This document shows, in pieces, positions 28,393 to 38,174 of a stretch of DNA of 64,000 nucleotides; positions within the stretch are counted from its first letter, which is position 1; each line of letters opens with the position of its first letter. Source of the stretch: Bacillus thuringiensis. GTDB lineage: Bacteria; Bacillota; Bacilli; Bacillales; Bacillaceae_G. Location of the stretch: positions 4,151,501 through 4,215,500 of the forward strand of contig NZ_CP155559.1 of the NCBI RefSeq assembly GCF_022095615.2, in the 5' to 3' direction. The position numbers were made by a program, and so were the translations under genes. Below the pieces are notes generated by a model. That model did no database searches. It was not told the origin of the DNA and worked only from the letters and a program-made list of their open reading frames with translations.

Positions 28393-29922
28393 TCACACAA
28401 GTTGTAGTTTTCTTTTCACTCGAACGATCTCTTTTTTTACGCTATTTCTATCTGGATAATCACTTCGATAATGGCCACCAATACTTTCTTCTCTTTGCAA
28501 AGCTGATACGACTATAAGTTCACAGGCTGTTAACATATTAATAAGCGTTATCTCTTCATTTGTAAGAGCATCATGTTGTAATATCATATTTCGAACACCG
28601 TACTTACTAAGCCATCTCTTTGCATAAGATAAACTTTGCTCTGTTCGCACAATCCCAACGTATTTCATCATACATTCTTGTATTTCTTCTTTCGCCGGCA
28701 AATGATTCAGAACAATAAACTTCTTTTCCTTCTCAGCCACGTTGTTCCAGCTTTCTTTTGTCGCTTTGGTTAAAATATGTTGTCCTATTCTTTTTCCAAA
28801 CACAAGACCTTCTAATAATGAATTACTTGCTAATCTATTTGCTCCATGAACACCATTACAAGCTACTTCACCGACCGCATATAAATCTGGAATGGATGTC
28901 TCCCCATCACAGTTCGTTTTCACGCCGCCCATATGAAAATGAGCACCGGGTACGACTGGAATGCGTTTTTCATTTATATCGACACCATTTTTTTTACACA
29001 ATAATGATACCGTCGGAAAACGTTCTTCGAAATTTTGGATAGACTCGATATTCAAATACACTTTTTCACCCGCCAAAAGCTGTTCATGAATCGCTCTTGC
29101 TACTACATCACGCGGCGCAAGATCGTGATCAGGATGTATGTCCATCATAAAACGCTGCCCTTTTCCATTTATAAGGACAGCTCCTTCACCGCGAACAGCT
29201 TCAGAAACGAGGCCTGGGCACCGCCCGCCCGCGTATAACATTGTTGGATGAAATTGTACAAACTCTAAATCTACGAGCTCCCCGCCTGCGCGGTATACCA
29301 TTGCAAGTCCATCACCCGTAATTGTCTTGTCGTTAGAAGTAAAGGCGTATAAACCGCCAATCCCTCCTGTTGCTAACACCGTATAATCTGCAACGTAACG
29401 CTTCAGCTTCCCTTCACTATTTCGTGTTAAAACTCCAACACATTTACCATTTTCTATAATAAAATCGAGCACCATTTCCTGTTCCACTACCGTAACGTGC
29501 GGAGCTACTTCTTGAATGAAATGCTCTAATAAATTCTTTCCTGTTGCATCGCCACCTGCATGTAAAATACGACGCTTTCGATGTGCACCTTCTTTTCCAA
29601 GATGAGGACCCTTTTCATCTCCATCAAATTTCATTCCATTTCCAATGAGATTATTCATTTCTTTCGGTCCTTCCTCGACTAAATAACGGACCACATCTTC
29701 ATTGTTATAATGACATCCTGCTACTAACGTATCTTCCAAGTGATCATTTGGATTGTCATATGTAGCAACTGCTGCGGCAATTCCACCTTGCGCTAAATAT
29801 GTATTATTATTACGATTTGTTTCCTTTGTGATAATAATCACATTCTTTTCGTGACAAATCTCTTTCGCAACACGAAGTGCCGCAACGCCACTTCCAATAA
29901 TTAAGACATCTGCACTTGGCAT
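28393..29922 (-). CDS. nadB: L-aspartate oxidase
   Basis: FAD enzyme that oxidises L-aspartate to iminoaspartate, the first step of de novo NAD synthesis. 509 residues. An N-terminal dinucleotide-binding motif DVLIIGSGVAALRVAKE, then LAQGGIAAAV, the active-site region HPTMLY/RGEGAVLINGKG and AVGEVACNGVHGANRLASNSLLEGLVFG. A C-terminal helical domain follows. The start follows AGGAGGCAAC. Its promoter overlaps a palindrome probably bound by NadR. Confidence 0.96.
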   Translation of the reverse strand: MPSADVLIIGSGVAALRVAKEICHEKNVIIITKETNRNNNTYLAQGGIAAAVATYDNPNDHLEDTLVAGCHYNNEDVVRYLVEEGPKEMNNLIGNGMKFDGDEKGPHLGKEGAHRKRRILHAGGDATGKNLLEHFIQEVAPHVTVVEQEMVLDFIIENGKCVGVLTRNSEGKLKRYVADYTVLATGGIGGLYAFTSNDKTITGDGLAMVYRAGGELVDLEFVQFHPTMLYAGGRCPGLVSEAVRGEGAVLINGKGQRFMMDIHPDHDLAPRDVVARAIHEQLLAGEKVYLNIESIQNFEERFPTVSLLCKKNGVDINEKRIPVVPGAHFHMGGVKTNCDGETSIPDLYAVGEVACNGVHGANRLASNSLLEGLVFGKRIGQHILTKATKESWNNVAEKEKKFIVLNHLPAKEEIQECMMKYVGIVRTEQSLSYAKRWLSKYGVRNMILQHDALTNEEITLINMLTACELIVVSALQREESIGGHYRSDYPDRNSVKKEIVRVKRKLQLV

Positions 29923-29952
29923 AATTGTTGCCTCCTACTTTACACTTTTCAA

Positions 29953-29995
29953 CTGTCTTGACACCTATATTTACATAGTTTTAAAATAATGACAA
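29953..29995 (-). promoter_or_regulatory. Divergent nadB/nadS promoters with NadR-type operator
   Basis: The nadB promoter (minus) has TTGTCA at 29990-29995 and an AT-rich -10 about 17 bp on. The nadS promoter (plus) has TTGACA at 29958-29963, then TAAAAT after 18 bp. The half-palindrome pair TGTC-TT-GACA at 29954-29963 covers the nadS -35 and the nadB start region. A further GACAAG follows at 29991. This fits the NadR/NiaR repressor encoded just downstream of nadS. Confidence 0.6.
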
Positions 29996-30075
29996 GAGTT
30001 TTTTTATAATTCTTATTTTCACTACCATAAAAAAAAATATAAGAACTGTAACTCTTACTAGGGAGAGGAACTTAC

Positions 30076-31218
30076 ATGATGATATATCTTGACTATGCAG
30101 CTACTACACCTATGAGTGAAGAAGCATTACACACATATATGAAAGCAGCATCGCAATACTTTGGAAATGAACAAAGTTTACATGATATTGGAGGAACAGC
30201 CTCTTCTTTATTACAAGTTTGCCGAAAAACATTTGCTGACATGATTGGTGGAAAGGAACAAGGGGTATTCTTCACAAGCGGTGGCTCGGAATCCAACTAC
30301 CTTGCGATTCAATCCCTTTTAAAGGCCAGAAGCGAGAAACATATCATTACAACACCTATGGAGCATGCATCCATTCGAAGTTATTTTCAATCCTTACAAT
30401 CAGAAGGGTATACAATTACTGAAATTCCTGTTGATAAAAGCGGGGTAATCCATTTAGATGATTTAGAATCAGCTATTACAGAAAATACTGTTCTAGCAAG
30501 TATACAGCACGGAAACTCTGAAATTGGAACCGTTCAAAACATCGCAGAGATCGGAGCACTTTTAAAAAAATATAACGTTTTATTTCATTCAGATTGTGTA
30601 CAAACATTTGGTAAACTTCCTATCAATGTTTTTGAGATGGGGATTGATAGTCTTTCTGTTTCAGCACATAAAATATACGGACCAAAGGGCGTTGGCGCTT
30701 GCTATATAAATCCGCAAGCTCGCTGGAAACAAATATTTCCGGGAACTTCTCACGAAAAAGGGTTTCGCCCAGGTACAGTAAACGTTCCTGGCATCGCTGC
30801 TTTTTTAACAGCTGCTGAGAATATATTAAAAAACCAACAAAAAGAGAGCTTACGTTTTAAAGAGTTACGATCCTACTTTTTAAGACATTTACAAGCCCTT
30901 CCTCTAGAAATTCAAGTAGAAGGTCATTCTACTTCTTGTTTACCACATATTGTTGGGGTTACAATAAAAGGAATAGAAGGTCAATATACAATGCTAGAAT
31001 GTAATCGACATGGTATTGCTATTTCCACCGGAAGTGCTTGCCAAGTCGGTAAACAAGAACCTTCGAAAACAATGCTTGCAATTGGAAAAACGTATGAAGA
31101 GGCAAAACAATATGTCCGCTTCTCTTTCGGACAACAAACAACGAAAGATCAAATTGATACTACTATTCATGCACTACACACAATTGGAAATCAATTTTAT
31201 AGAGGTGTTAAATCATAA
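30076..31218 (+). CDS. nadS: Cysteine desulfurase NadS (NifS-like)
   Basis: PLP enzyme that mobilises sulfur from cysteine. 380 residues. It starts MIYLDYAATTP, has the PLP-lysine motif SLSVSAHKIYGPKGVGACY (about 195-213) and the catalytic-cysteine loop STGSACQVGK (about 318-327). In B. subtilis the nifS-like gene beside nadB is needed for NadA/NadB function, consistent with cluster assembly on NadA. Two adjacent ATGs can start it (30076 and 30079). GGGAGAGGAA precedes them. It overlaps nadR by one base. Confidence 0.92.
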   Translation: MMIYLDYAATTPMSEEALHTYMKAASQYFGNEQSLHDIGGTASSLLQVCRKTFADMIGGKEQGVFFTSGGSESNYLAIQSLLKARSEKHIITTPMEHASIRSYFQSLQSEGYTITEIPVDKSGVIHLDDLESAITENTVLASIQHGNSEIGTVQNIAEIGALLKKYNVLFHSDCVQTFGKLPINVFEMGIDSLSVSAHKIYGPKGVGACYINPQARWKQIFPGTSHEKGFRPGTVNVPGIAAFLTAAENILKNQQKESLRFKELRSYFLRHLQALPLEIQVEGHSTSCLPHIVGVTIKGIEGQYTMLECNRHGIAISTGSACQVGKQEPSKTMLAIGKTYEEAKQYVRFSFGQQTTKDQIDTTIHALHTIGNQFYRGVKS

Positions 31219-31760
31219 TGAAACAAAATGACCAAAAAAAGATTTTAGGTGAAGAAAGACGACAACTTATCCTTCAGTGGCTTCTCGCTGCAAATGAACC
31301 GTTATCTGGGAATGAACTATCTAAAAAGACGAACGTAAGTCGACAAGTTATCGTGCAAGATATTTCCTTGCTTAAAGCACGAAACGAACCAATTATTGCA
31401 ACTGCTCAAGGATATTTATATTTAAAACCACAAGAGAAACAACAAACTTTCGAACGCGTAATTGTATGCCAACATAAACCAGCGGAAGTACGTCAAGAAC
31501 TTACAATGCTTGTTGACCACGGCGTTACGATTAAAGATGTAAAAGTTGAGCATCCTGTATACGGTGACTTAACAGCATCCATCATGGTAAGTAATCGCTT
31601 TGATGTAGAGCAATATTTACAAAAAATCGAAAACACGAATGCCTCCTATCTTTCACAACTAACAGATGGTATTCACTTACATACAATTGAGGCAGATTCA
31701 AAAGAAAAGTTAGACGCTGCTTGTGAGGCACTAGATAAAGCAGGATTTCTCGTTTATTAA
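31218..31760 (+). CDS. nadR: NAD biosynthesis repressor NadR (YrxA/NiaR)
   Basis: 180 residues. An N-terminal HTH of the HTH_11 type (EERRQLILQWLLAANEPLSGNELSKKTNVSRQV, about 12-45) and a C-terminal 3H ligand domain with its conserved histidines (LVDHGVTIKDV, EHPVYGDLTA, DGIHLHTIEA). It represses NAD synthesis when nicotinate is plentiful. The nadS stop and nadR start share TAATG, so translation is coupled. Its likely operator is in the nadB/nadS intergenic region. Confidence 0.94.
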   Translation: MKQNDQKKILGEERRQLILQWLLAANEPLSGNELSKKTNVSRQVIVQDISLLKARNEPIIATAQGYLYLKPQEKQQTFERVIVCQHKPAEVRQELTMLVDHGVTIKDVKVEHPVYGDLTASIMVSNRFDVEQYLQKIENTNASYLSQLTDGIHLHTIEADSKEKLDAACEALDKAGFLVY

Positions 31761-31767
31761 TTCATGT

Positions 31768-31806
31768 AAAGCACAGAGTTTTTTAACATTCTCTGTGCTT
31801 TTTTAA
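31768..31806 (+). terminator. Terminator after nadR
   Basis: AAAGCACAGAG pairs with CTCTGTGCTTT, followed by TTTTAAT. Confidence 0.9.
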
Positions 31807-31844
31807 TGCTATAATATTGTAATCAATCGTAAAGGAGATCAAAT

Positions 31845-32492
31845 ATGGGAATTGAACTCGTTCACTTTAGCATTGGCAAACCGAAACAAATGAAATATGG
31901 CGAAGGTAAAGAAATGATATCAGGTATATGTAAAGATCCTACAGAAGAGGCTTTCCTCTCAAAAGACGGATTCCTCGGTGATGACGTAGCAGATTTAAAA
32001 CACCATGGGGGACCTGATCGCGCAGTTTGCGTGTACCCACACGAGCATTATGCACTATGGGAAGAGGAATTTCAAACTACGCTTCCCGCTTCCACATTTG
32101 GTGAAAACATTACCGTAACAAATATGTTAGAGCGCGATGTTTGCATCGGAGATACATATCAACTAGGTGAAGCAATCATTCAAATCACACAAGCAAGAGT
32201 ACCTTGTAGCACAATTTCAAAACGCCTTGGTATTCCTGGCATACTGCCGCGCATTGTAGCAACTGGATTTACTGGCTACCTATGCCGCGTTCTTCAAGAA
32301 GGTACTGTACGTAAAGATTCTAAAATTACATTACTAGAACGTCAACCGAGCAATGTATCTGTTTTATTCTCTAACGAAATTTATTTTCATAATAGAAAAG
32401 ATAAAGATGGCATTGAAAAGATTCTTGCTGTTCCAGAACTAGCTGATATTTGGCGTGGTCAGTTAGAAGATCGTCTTGTGAAGTTAAAATAA
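31845..32492 (+). CDS. MOSC domain protein (YiiM-like)
   Basis: 215 residues. The MOSC fold region covers about 10-160, with DGFLGDDVADLKHHGGPDRAVCVYPHEHY and the conserved cysteine in ITQARVPCSTISKRLG. A C-terminal ~50-residue helical 3-alpha domain follows. YiiM-type MOSC proteins handle molybdenum-cofactor-linked sulfur, including reduction of N-hydroxylated compounds in E. coli. The role here is inferred from family only. AAAGGAGATC precedes the ATG. No moco genes are adjacent. Confidence 0.9.
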   Translation: MGIELVHFSIGKPKQMKYGEGKEMISGICKDPTEEAFLSKDGFLGDDVADLKHHGGPDRAVCVYPHEHYALWEEEFQTTLPASTFGENITVTNMLERDVCIGDTYQLGEAIIQITQARVPCSTISKRLGIPGILPRIVATGFTGYLCRVLQEGTVRKDSKITLLERQPSNVSVLFSNEIYFHNRKDKDGIEKILAVPELADIWRGQLEDRLVKLK

Positions 32493-32524
32493 AGAATCCC
32501 ACCATTTATAGGTGGGATTTTATT
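32492..32524 (+). terminator. Bidirectional terminator between MOSC gene and pheA
   Basis: AATCCCACC pairs with GGTGGGATT across an AT loop, followed by TTATTTAT on the plus strand and CTTTATTTT on the minus strand. Confidence 0.85.
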
Positions 32525-32555
32525 TATCTATCAGACGGTATAACCTAACTCCCCC

Positions 32556-33407
32556 TTACAACCAATAAGAAGAATAACTTCCCAGCACAGTCACAGAAAA
32601 GCCGAGTGCTTCAAGTTCCATCGTTACGCCTGGCAATAATACATCATCGTATGCTTTATCGACATCGATTAAGAAAAAGTAATTTCCGAGTCCTGTTTTC
32701 ATCGGGCGCGATTCGATTTTTGATAAATTTAATTTTCTCCATGCGAAAGCTGATAACACTTGATATAGCGCTCCTGCATAATCAGCAGGTAACGTTATCA
32801 TAAGCGTCGTTTTCTCTCCGCGATTTTCTCCATTATTTGAGAGTATTGCTTTCTTTTTCTTATGGAGCACAAGGAAGCGTGTATGATTGTTTTTATGCGT
32901 ATGAATGCTACGTCTTACGATCGTCAATCCATATTTTTCTGCAGCTGCTTCATTTGCAATGGCAGCGATTTTTTCTTCAGGATGTTCTTTCACATATTGC
33001 GCAGCAGCACTTGTTGATGTCATATCTCGAACGGTTACCCCTTTTAATTCTTCATTTAAAAACTTATGACATTGCGCAATAGCATGCGGATGAGAATGCA
33101 CTGCATATACTTCTTCCCACACTTCTGCATACTGCGGATGTACAAGTAAATGTTGCTGAATCGGTACTGTAATTTCTCCTACAATAGAAAGCGGCTGCTC
33201 ATGCACGAGGTAATCAACTGTTATATTCACTGAACCTTCTATGGCGTTTTCTAGTGGTACCACTGCATAATCTACATTTCCATTTGCAGCTGCATCAATA
33301 CAATCTGGAATCGTTCGATACGGTACATGCTCTGCTTCTGGAAAAAAACGACTCACCGCCATATTTGTAAATGTTGCTTCTGGTCCTAAATATCCTACTC
33401 GAATCAT
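32556..33407 (-). CDS. pheA: Prephenate dehydratase
   Basis: Converts prephenate to phenylpyruvate in phenylalanine synthesis. 283 residues. The catalytic part has GPEATFTNMAV, VVPLENAIEGSVN, MTSTSAAAQYV and NHTRFLVL (the TRF motif). A C-terminal ACT domain (LMITLPADYAGALYQVLSAFAWRKLNLSKIESRPMK) should bind phenylalanine for feedback. In B. subtilis pheA is paired with pheB next to obg. Here pheB is absent and a five-gene transport module separates pheA from obg. Confidence 0.95.
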   Translation of the reverse strand: MIRVGYLGPEATFTNMAVSRFFPEAEHVPYRTIPDCIDAAANGNVDYAVVPLENAIEGSVNITVDYLVHEQPLSIVGEITVPIQQHLLVHPQYAEVWEEVYAVHSHPHAIAQCHKFLNEELKGVTVRDMTSTSAAAQYVKEHPEEKIAAIANEAAAEKYGLTIVRRSIHTHKNNHTRFLVLHKKKKAILSNNGENRGEKTTLMITLPADYAGALYQVLSAFAWRKLNLSKIESRPMKTGLGNYFFLIDVDKAYDDVLLPGVTMELEALGFSVTVLGSYSSYWL

Positions 33408-33487
33408 CGTCTTTTCCCCTCTTTTTCGTTTTCTTACTGTTATACCATACTTTTTAATATTCTTCTATGTAAATTTCGAATATTAAA

Positions 33488-33512
33488 AAAAGACTAGCAT
33501 TCGCTAGTCTAA
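33488..33512 (-). terminator. Terminator after the second permease gene
   Basis: AGACTAGC pairs with GCTAGTCT, followed by TTTTTTT on the minus strand. The stop codon lies in the upstream arm. Confidence 0.85.
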
Positions 33513-35417
33513 ATGTTTCCTATATTCTCTTTGAGCGAAAAAGAAATAAATAATGCATGCAGCGATATAAAATAGAATAAACAAACCTACTTTTCGTAAT
33601 GAACCATCCATAAAGATCGTATTATGAAACGTATATAACGCAACCGCACTATGCATACTCCCGACTATAATAGGTGCAAAAAATAGCATACACAATTGCC
33701 AGCGAGAAATCTTCCACACTTCTTCCTTCGTCATTCCAAGCTTAGAGAGCGCACCGTACTGCTTTCGATCCGATGCAATATTATGAAACCATTTAAAATA
33801 TACGATACTACATGAAGTAAGAAAGAATAATATACTAATGAATGAGCCTACAAATAGAGTAATATCGCCGAACTCTTTCATATTCACATATAACTCCATA
33901 TTACTTCGAAATGCGTTATTATCATCTTGTTTCATATGTTTCCGTAAAGCTTCATTTAATTTTTTCGTATTTTCGATATTTGGTAATGTGTATCCTCTAT
34001 ACATCATTTTTTCAGCATCCGGAACCTTATTTGCTATACTGTCAAAATCTTCATCATTCATGACGAAAAACAGACCGTTAATGTGCGCAAGATGATAGTT
34101 AAATCGCACCCCTTCTTTTTGACCGTTAAATACGAATGGATACGTTTGATTCATTACTTGTAATTGAATCTCTTTTTGATTATATATATTCGGATGATTG
34201 TATTTATTATAATAAACAAGTGTAACAGTTCCTTTTTTAGGATGATACGTTTTCTGTTTTTGTTTTCTTGCCTCCTGATTGTATTCACTTTCTTTAATGA
34301 GCGGCGCTACTTCTGTTTCTCCCTTGTTGGACTGAAAAGATGCATGCACTCCAACAAAGCTCATAGATTGAAAATCATCATATCCATATTGATGCAGTAA
34401 TTGTTCAACCGTACCTTCCTCAAAGACTTCATGAGTAGAAACACCTTTTTCTATATATGAAAATGAGTGTGCGCCCCCGTCCCGCCACATATCTTGCATA
34501 CTAGAAAAATATAAGAACACCGTACCTGTTGCCGTAACTACAAATGTCGTTGCCATAGAAAGCATAAAGAAAAAGCGACCATTTTCCTTCATTCGATGTG
34601 ACAATTGATTTACTATAAATAAATACGGATATGTATACATAATCTTTTTATTTCGTTTAATCATTTCTAACAATTGGATTGTACCGTGTGTAAAAGAAAA
34701 GTACGTTCCGAAAAAGACAAGTATAGACACAGGGAAAAAATATAATCCTATCGTTTCCATTGTCACTTGTAGCGCTAACGTATATCCTGTCCCTAAACAA
34801 ATAAAGCCGAATATACAAAGCCATATTGATGTTTTCTTCTCTTTTTTATCCGTTCGAAATTCTTTCAATAACCGAATAATTTTTATGTTCCATATACGTA
34901 AAGCACTTATAAAAGATAACAGAATAAAAACAACCATATATGTAATAAACGTTACCCCAATCGCTTTCACGTCAAATATGACAGGGAGTTCTCTCGGAAG
35001 ACGCATTAGCATGCTAAACACCATAAAAAAGAGTTTCAAAAAGATCATGCCAACCCCTATACCAAAAATATTAGCAAATACTCCAATCAACATTTGCTCG
35101 GTCATAATCACTCCTATTACGTTAGATTTCGTTGCTCCCATTAACATATATAATCCCAATTCTTTCTTACGCGCCTCTATGAAAATAGAAGTAGAGTACA
35201 AAATAAATATGACGAAAAAAGAAATGATTATAATATTACATAGAACAAGTCCCCAGCGTACGTTTTGATACCACAGCGTCTCCTGCATATACGGATGCAC
35301 AATAACAGACATATATGCATAAGAAGCAAATATCGCAAAACAACTACTTAGGAAAAACACTTTATAATTACGCCAATTTCCTTTTATATTTTGCAGCGCT
35401 AATTGCCAAATGTTCAT
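33504..35417 (-). CDS. BceB-type ABC permease, second copy
   Basis: 637 residues. It starts MNIWQLALQNIKGNWRNYKVFFLSS, nearly the same opening as the neighbouring permease. Ten hydrophobic segments fit the BceB/FtsX-MacB layout: four in the first ~230 residues, two around 205-250 and 285-310, a large extracellular domain (about 310-515), and three at the C-terminus. Such permeases with their ATPase sense and remove peptide antibiotics such as bacitracin or nisin; the ligand here is unknown. It lies behind a 13-bp hairpin after the first permease gene. Confidence 0.9.
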   Translation of the reverse strand: MNIWQLALQNIKGNWRNYKVFFLSSCFAIFASYAYMSVIVHPYMQETLWYQNVRWGLVLCNIIIISFFVIFILYSTSIFIEARKKELGLYMLMGATKSNVIGVIMTEQMLIGVFANIFGIGVGMIFLKLFFMVFSMLMRLPRELPVIFDVKAIGVTFITYMVVFILLSFISALRIWNIKIIRLLKEFRTDKKEKKTSIWLCIFGFICLGTGYTLALQVTMETIGLYFFPVSILVFFGTYFSFTHGTIQLLEMIKRNKKIMYTYPYLFIVNQLSHRMKENGRFFFMLSMATTFVVTATGTVFLYFSSMQDMWRDGGAHSFSYIEKGVSTHEVFEEGTVEQLLHQYGYDDFQSMSFVGVHASFQSNKGETEVAPLIKESEYNQEARKQKQKTYHPKKGTVTLVYYNKYNHPNIYNQKEIQLQVMNQTYPFVFNGQKEGVRFNYHLAHINGLFFVMNDEDFDSIANKVPDAEKMMYRGYTLPNIENTKKLNEALRKHMKQDDNNAFRSNMELYVNMKEFGDITLFVGSFISILFFLTSCSIVYFKWFHNIASDRKQYGALSKLGMTKEEVWKISRWQLCMLFFAPIIVGSMHSAVALYTFHNTIFMDGSLRKVGLFILFYIAACIIYFFFAQREYRKHLD

Positions 35418-35445
35418 CTATCGTCCTCCTATAACTTACTACATG

Positions 35446-35479
35446 CGTAAAAAGCTAGAGGTTTCCCTAGCTTTTTACG
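35446..35479 (-). terminator. 13-bp hairpin between the two permease genes
   Basis: CGTAAAAAGCTAG at 35446-35458 pairs perfectly with CTAGCTTTTTACG at 35467-35479. On the minus strand the stem ends in TTTTTACG. It includes the stop codon of the upstream permease. It looks like a terminator or attenuator that would lower expression of the second permease. Confidence 0.65.
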
Positions 35480-37389
35480 TGTTTCAAATATCCTCTTTGC
35501 GCGATTATAAAGTAAATCGCAGAAGCTACAATGTATGCTCCAATTACAATCGCACCTGATTTCCATAAATCGAGATAAAGCATTTTCCCTAACGTATGAA
35601 GAGCAAATCCACTATGAATTGCACCAATTAAAATTGGGATAAAGAAGATAACACCCATTTGTCGAATTGCAATGTTGCGAATTTCTTTATCTGTCATACC
35701 AATTCTCTTTAACGATTTAAATTGAATACGATCTTGTTCTTTATCGTTAAACCATTTAAAGTATGTCATACTACAAGCGAAGAAGAAGAACAGTACAGCT
35801 ACAAAGAAACCGATAAACATCGTAATTGCTCCTGATTCCCTTATATTTTTATAAGCGAACACCGAGTTATTTAATTCCTCTTGCTTATCTGGTGCAACTT
35901 CCTTTTTCAAATCTAACACAAGGTCTTCTGTATTTTTCCAGTCTTCTATATAATAACCGTAATATTTCGTCTTTTCTTCATCTGGTACGAGCTTTGCGTA
36001 TTTCTCAAAATCTTGATCATTTACAATGAGATATTCACTATCATTAAAAACAGAAAATGAAGTTGGCTCATTTAACTGAACAGACTGCATTTGTCCGTTC
36101 ATTTTAAATTCATACGGTTTCGCAAGATCTACCTTCATCATATCTTTCGCCATATCCATTATGACCATCGTTGCACTACCTGGTGCATTATGAACTTCTC
36201 TAACTTGCTCTCTCTTTTGTTTACGTACTTCAGCGTTATATTCTTTTTCTGAAACAATCGCCATTGGCACTTCATGTTCACTGTTAAACATCGTGATTTT
36301 TTGAGTTCCAGGAAGTTTGACGTACGTTACTTCTCGCGCTTCTTCAAATCCGTGTTTTTTTATTAATTCTTTTGTTTTCCCTTCTTTTATAATATTATGC
36401 GTATTAATTCCTTTTTCCTCATACGAAATAGCATGCGGGGTACTAGTTACTGCCTTATAACTCATATCCTCAAAAAATACGTACAGTGTACCGACTGCCG
36501 AAGATACAACTGCCGTAATGATAGAAATTACAAATAGAAAACGAGCATTATCTTTCATTTTATAAATAAGATTGCTAAGTACGAACATATTTGGATATGT
36601 ATAAAAAGATTTTTTTCGTTTTTGTAGCGCCTTTAATACGACTGTACTACCTTGTGTAAACAGTAAATAAGTTCCGCCTATCGTCAGCCCTACAATCGGT
36701 AAAAACAGCATAATAAAATTCATAAATGTCACTTGGAAGCTAAGTACATATGCAACAATAATACATCCTATTCCCGCTACACATAACCATGTAAATGCAA
36801 AAGGTTCTACTTTCTGTTTTCTTGCTTCTCTTAATAAATCAATAATTTGCAAGCGCCCTACTGTCCAAACGCTAAATAATGATAGGATTAAAAATAGGAT
36901 AAAGTATACACCCGCTGTAATAAGAATTGCTTTACTATTCCATACGAGTGGAAGTGTTTTATCTATTTTCAATATTACGCTTAATGCTTGGAAAAATAAT
37001 TTAGAACAAAGCATGCCAAGCCCAATACCTACTACAATTGCAATACTACCTAACATCAGTTGTTCTAATATAATCATTCGGCCAAGTTGAGATTTTGTTC
37101 CGCCTATTAATGTTAATAGACCAAACTCTTTTTTTCTTGCTCGTAAAAATGTTGAATTTGCATATAAAATAAAGAGCGCTGAGAAGATGACTACAATATA
37201 ATTCATCGATTCTAACCCTTTTGAAATCATCGTCTTCATACTAATATTACCGCTTACGACATCTGGATGATAAATGAAGGAAGCATACATAAAAAATACG
37301 ACAATCGATAAACAACTACTAATCAGAAACGCTTTATAATTACGCCAATTTCCTTTTACGTTATTAAGCGCGAGCTGGCGAAAGTTCAT
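35467..37389 (-). CDS. BceB-type ABC permease, first copy
   Basis: 640 residues, same ten-helix layout as the downstream paralogue, with an extracellular domain at about 310-520 rich in Lys/Glu. The opening MNFRQLALNNVKGNWRNYKAFLISS and the intracellular motif STFLRARKKEFGLLTLIGGTKSQ are typical of BceB permeases. Its start overlaps the ATPase gene by 26 bp, so the two are translationally linked and this is likely the obligate partner of that ATPase. Confidence 0.92.
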   Translation of the reverse strand: MNFRQLALNNVKGNWRNYKAFLISSCLSIVVFFMYASFIYHPDVVSGNISMKTMISKGLESMNYIVVIFSALFILYANSTFLRARKKEFGLLTLIGGTKSQLGRMIILEQLMLGSIAIVVGIGLGMLCSKLFFQALSVILKIDKTLPLVWNSKAILITAGVYFILFLILSLFSVWTVGRLQIIDLLREARKQKVEPFAFTWLCVAGIGCIIVAYVLSFQVTFMNFIMLFLPIVGLTIGGTYLLFTQGSTVVLKALQKRKKSFYTYPNMFVLSNLIYKMKDNARFLFVISIITAVVSSAVGTLYVFFEDMSYKAVTSTPHAISYEEKGINTHNIIKEGKTKELIKKHGFEEAREVTYVKLPGTQKITMFNSEHEVPMAIVSEKEYNAEVRKQKREQVREVHNAPGSATMVIMDMAKDMMKVDLAKPYEFKMNGQMQSVQLNEPTSFSVFNDSEYLIVNDQDFEKYAKLVPDEEKTKYYGYYIEDWKNTEDLVLDLKKEVAPDKQEELNNSVFAYKNIRESGAITMFIGFFVAVLFFFFACSMTYFKWFNDKEQDRIQFKSLKRIGMTDKEIRNIAIRQMGVIFFIPILIGAIHSGFALHTLGKMLYLDLWKSGAIVIGAYIVASAIYFIIAQRGYLKHVKS

Positions 37390-38140
37390 GATATTCCCCT
37401 CCTAGCATCGCAAGTACGTCCAGAATTTCTTGGAAAAAGGCCTGTTTCGTTCTCCCTTTATGTATTTCTGAGAAAATTTCTCCATCACGTATGAAGAGAA
37501 TGCGTTCACAATAACTAGCAGCTACTGGATCGTGCGTTACCATTGCAATCGTTACTTTCTTTTGTTCATGTAAGTCTTGCAACGCACTCATTAATGATTT
37601 CGCCGACTTCGAATCTAAGTTTCCAGTTGGCTCATCCGCTAAAATTAACGTCGGTTCATGAATGATCGCTCTCGCAGCTGCTGCACGTTGTTGTTGTCCG
37701 CCTGATACTTCATATACTTTTTTATTTAAAATTTCTTCGATATTTAAAAACTTTGCAATCTCAAGCACTTTCGCATCGATTTCATTTACAGATTTTTTCG
37801 CCATTACAAGCGGTAAAATAATATTTTCTTTAATCGATAACGTATCAAGTAAGTTAAAATCTTGGAAGATGAATCCTAAATGTGTACGACGAAACTCCGC
37901 TAATTTTGCAGCACGCATTTGATTAATTTCTTCGCCATTTACAAGCACATGACCTGAAGTTTGCTTATCAATTGTTGCTAATAAATTTAAAAGCGTTGTT
38001 TTTCCGCTTCCTGAAGGACCCATAATCCCTACAAATTCGCCTTCTTCTATTTTAAAATTTATATCATTTAAAGCAGTCGTCGCTACTGAACCTTTCGATT
38101 GATACACCTTCGTTAATCCCTTTACTTCAAGAACACTCAT
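37364..38140 (-). CDS. BceA-type ABC transporter ATP-binding protein
   Basis: 258 residues. Walker A GPSGSGKTT (about 40-48), Q-loop FIFQDFNLLD, signature VSGGQQQRAAAARA, Walker B LILADEPTGNLD and the H-loop VTHDP. MacB/LolD-like ATPase of the BceA group. AGGGGG precedes the ATG. A palindrome and a TATAGT box lie upstream, between this gene and the sensor kinase gene, suggesting control by the linked response regulator. Confidence 0.95.
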   Translation of the reverse strand: MSVLEVKGLTKVYQSKGSVATTALNDINFKIEEGEFVGIMGPSGSGKTTLLNLLATIDKQTSGHVLVNGEEINQMRAAKLAEFRRTHLGFIFQDFNLLDTLSIKENIILPLVMAKKSVNEIDAKVLEIAKFLNIEEILNKKVYEVSGGQQQRAAAARAIIHEPTLILADEPTGNLDSKSAKSLMSALQDLHEQKKVTIAMVTHDPVAASYCERILFIRDGEIFSEIHKGRTKQAFFQEILDVLAMLGGEYHELSPARA

Positions 38141-38174
38141 TTCTAATCCCCCTATGTGTTTTCTTCTTACATTT

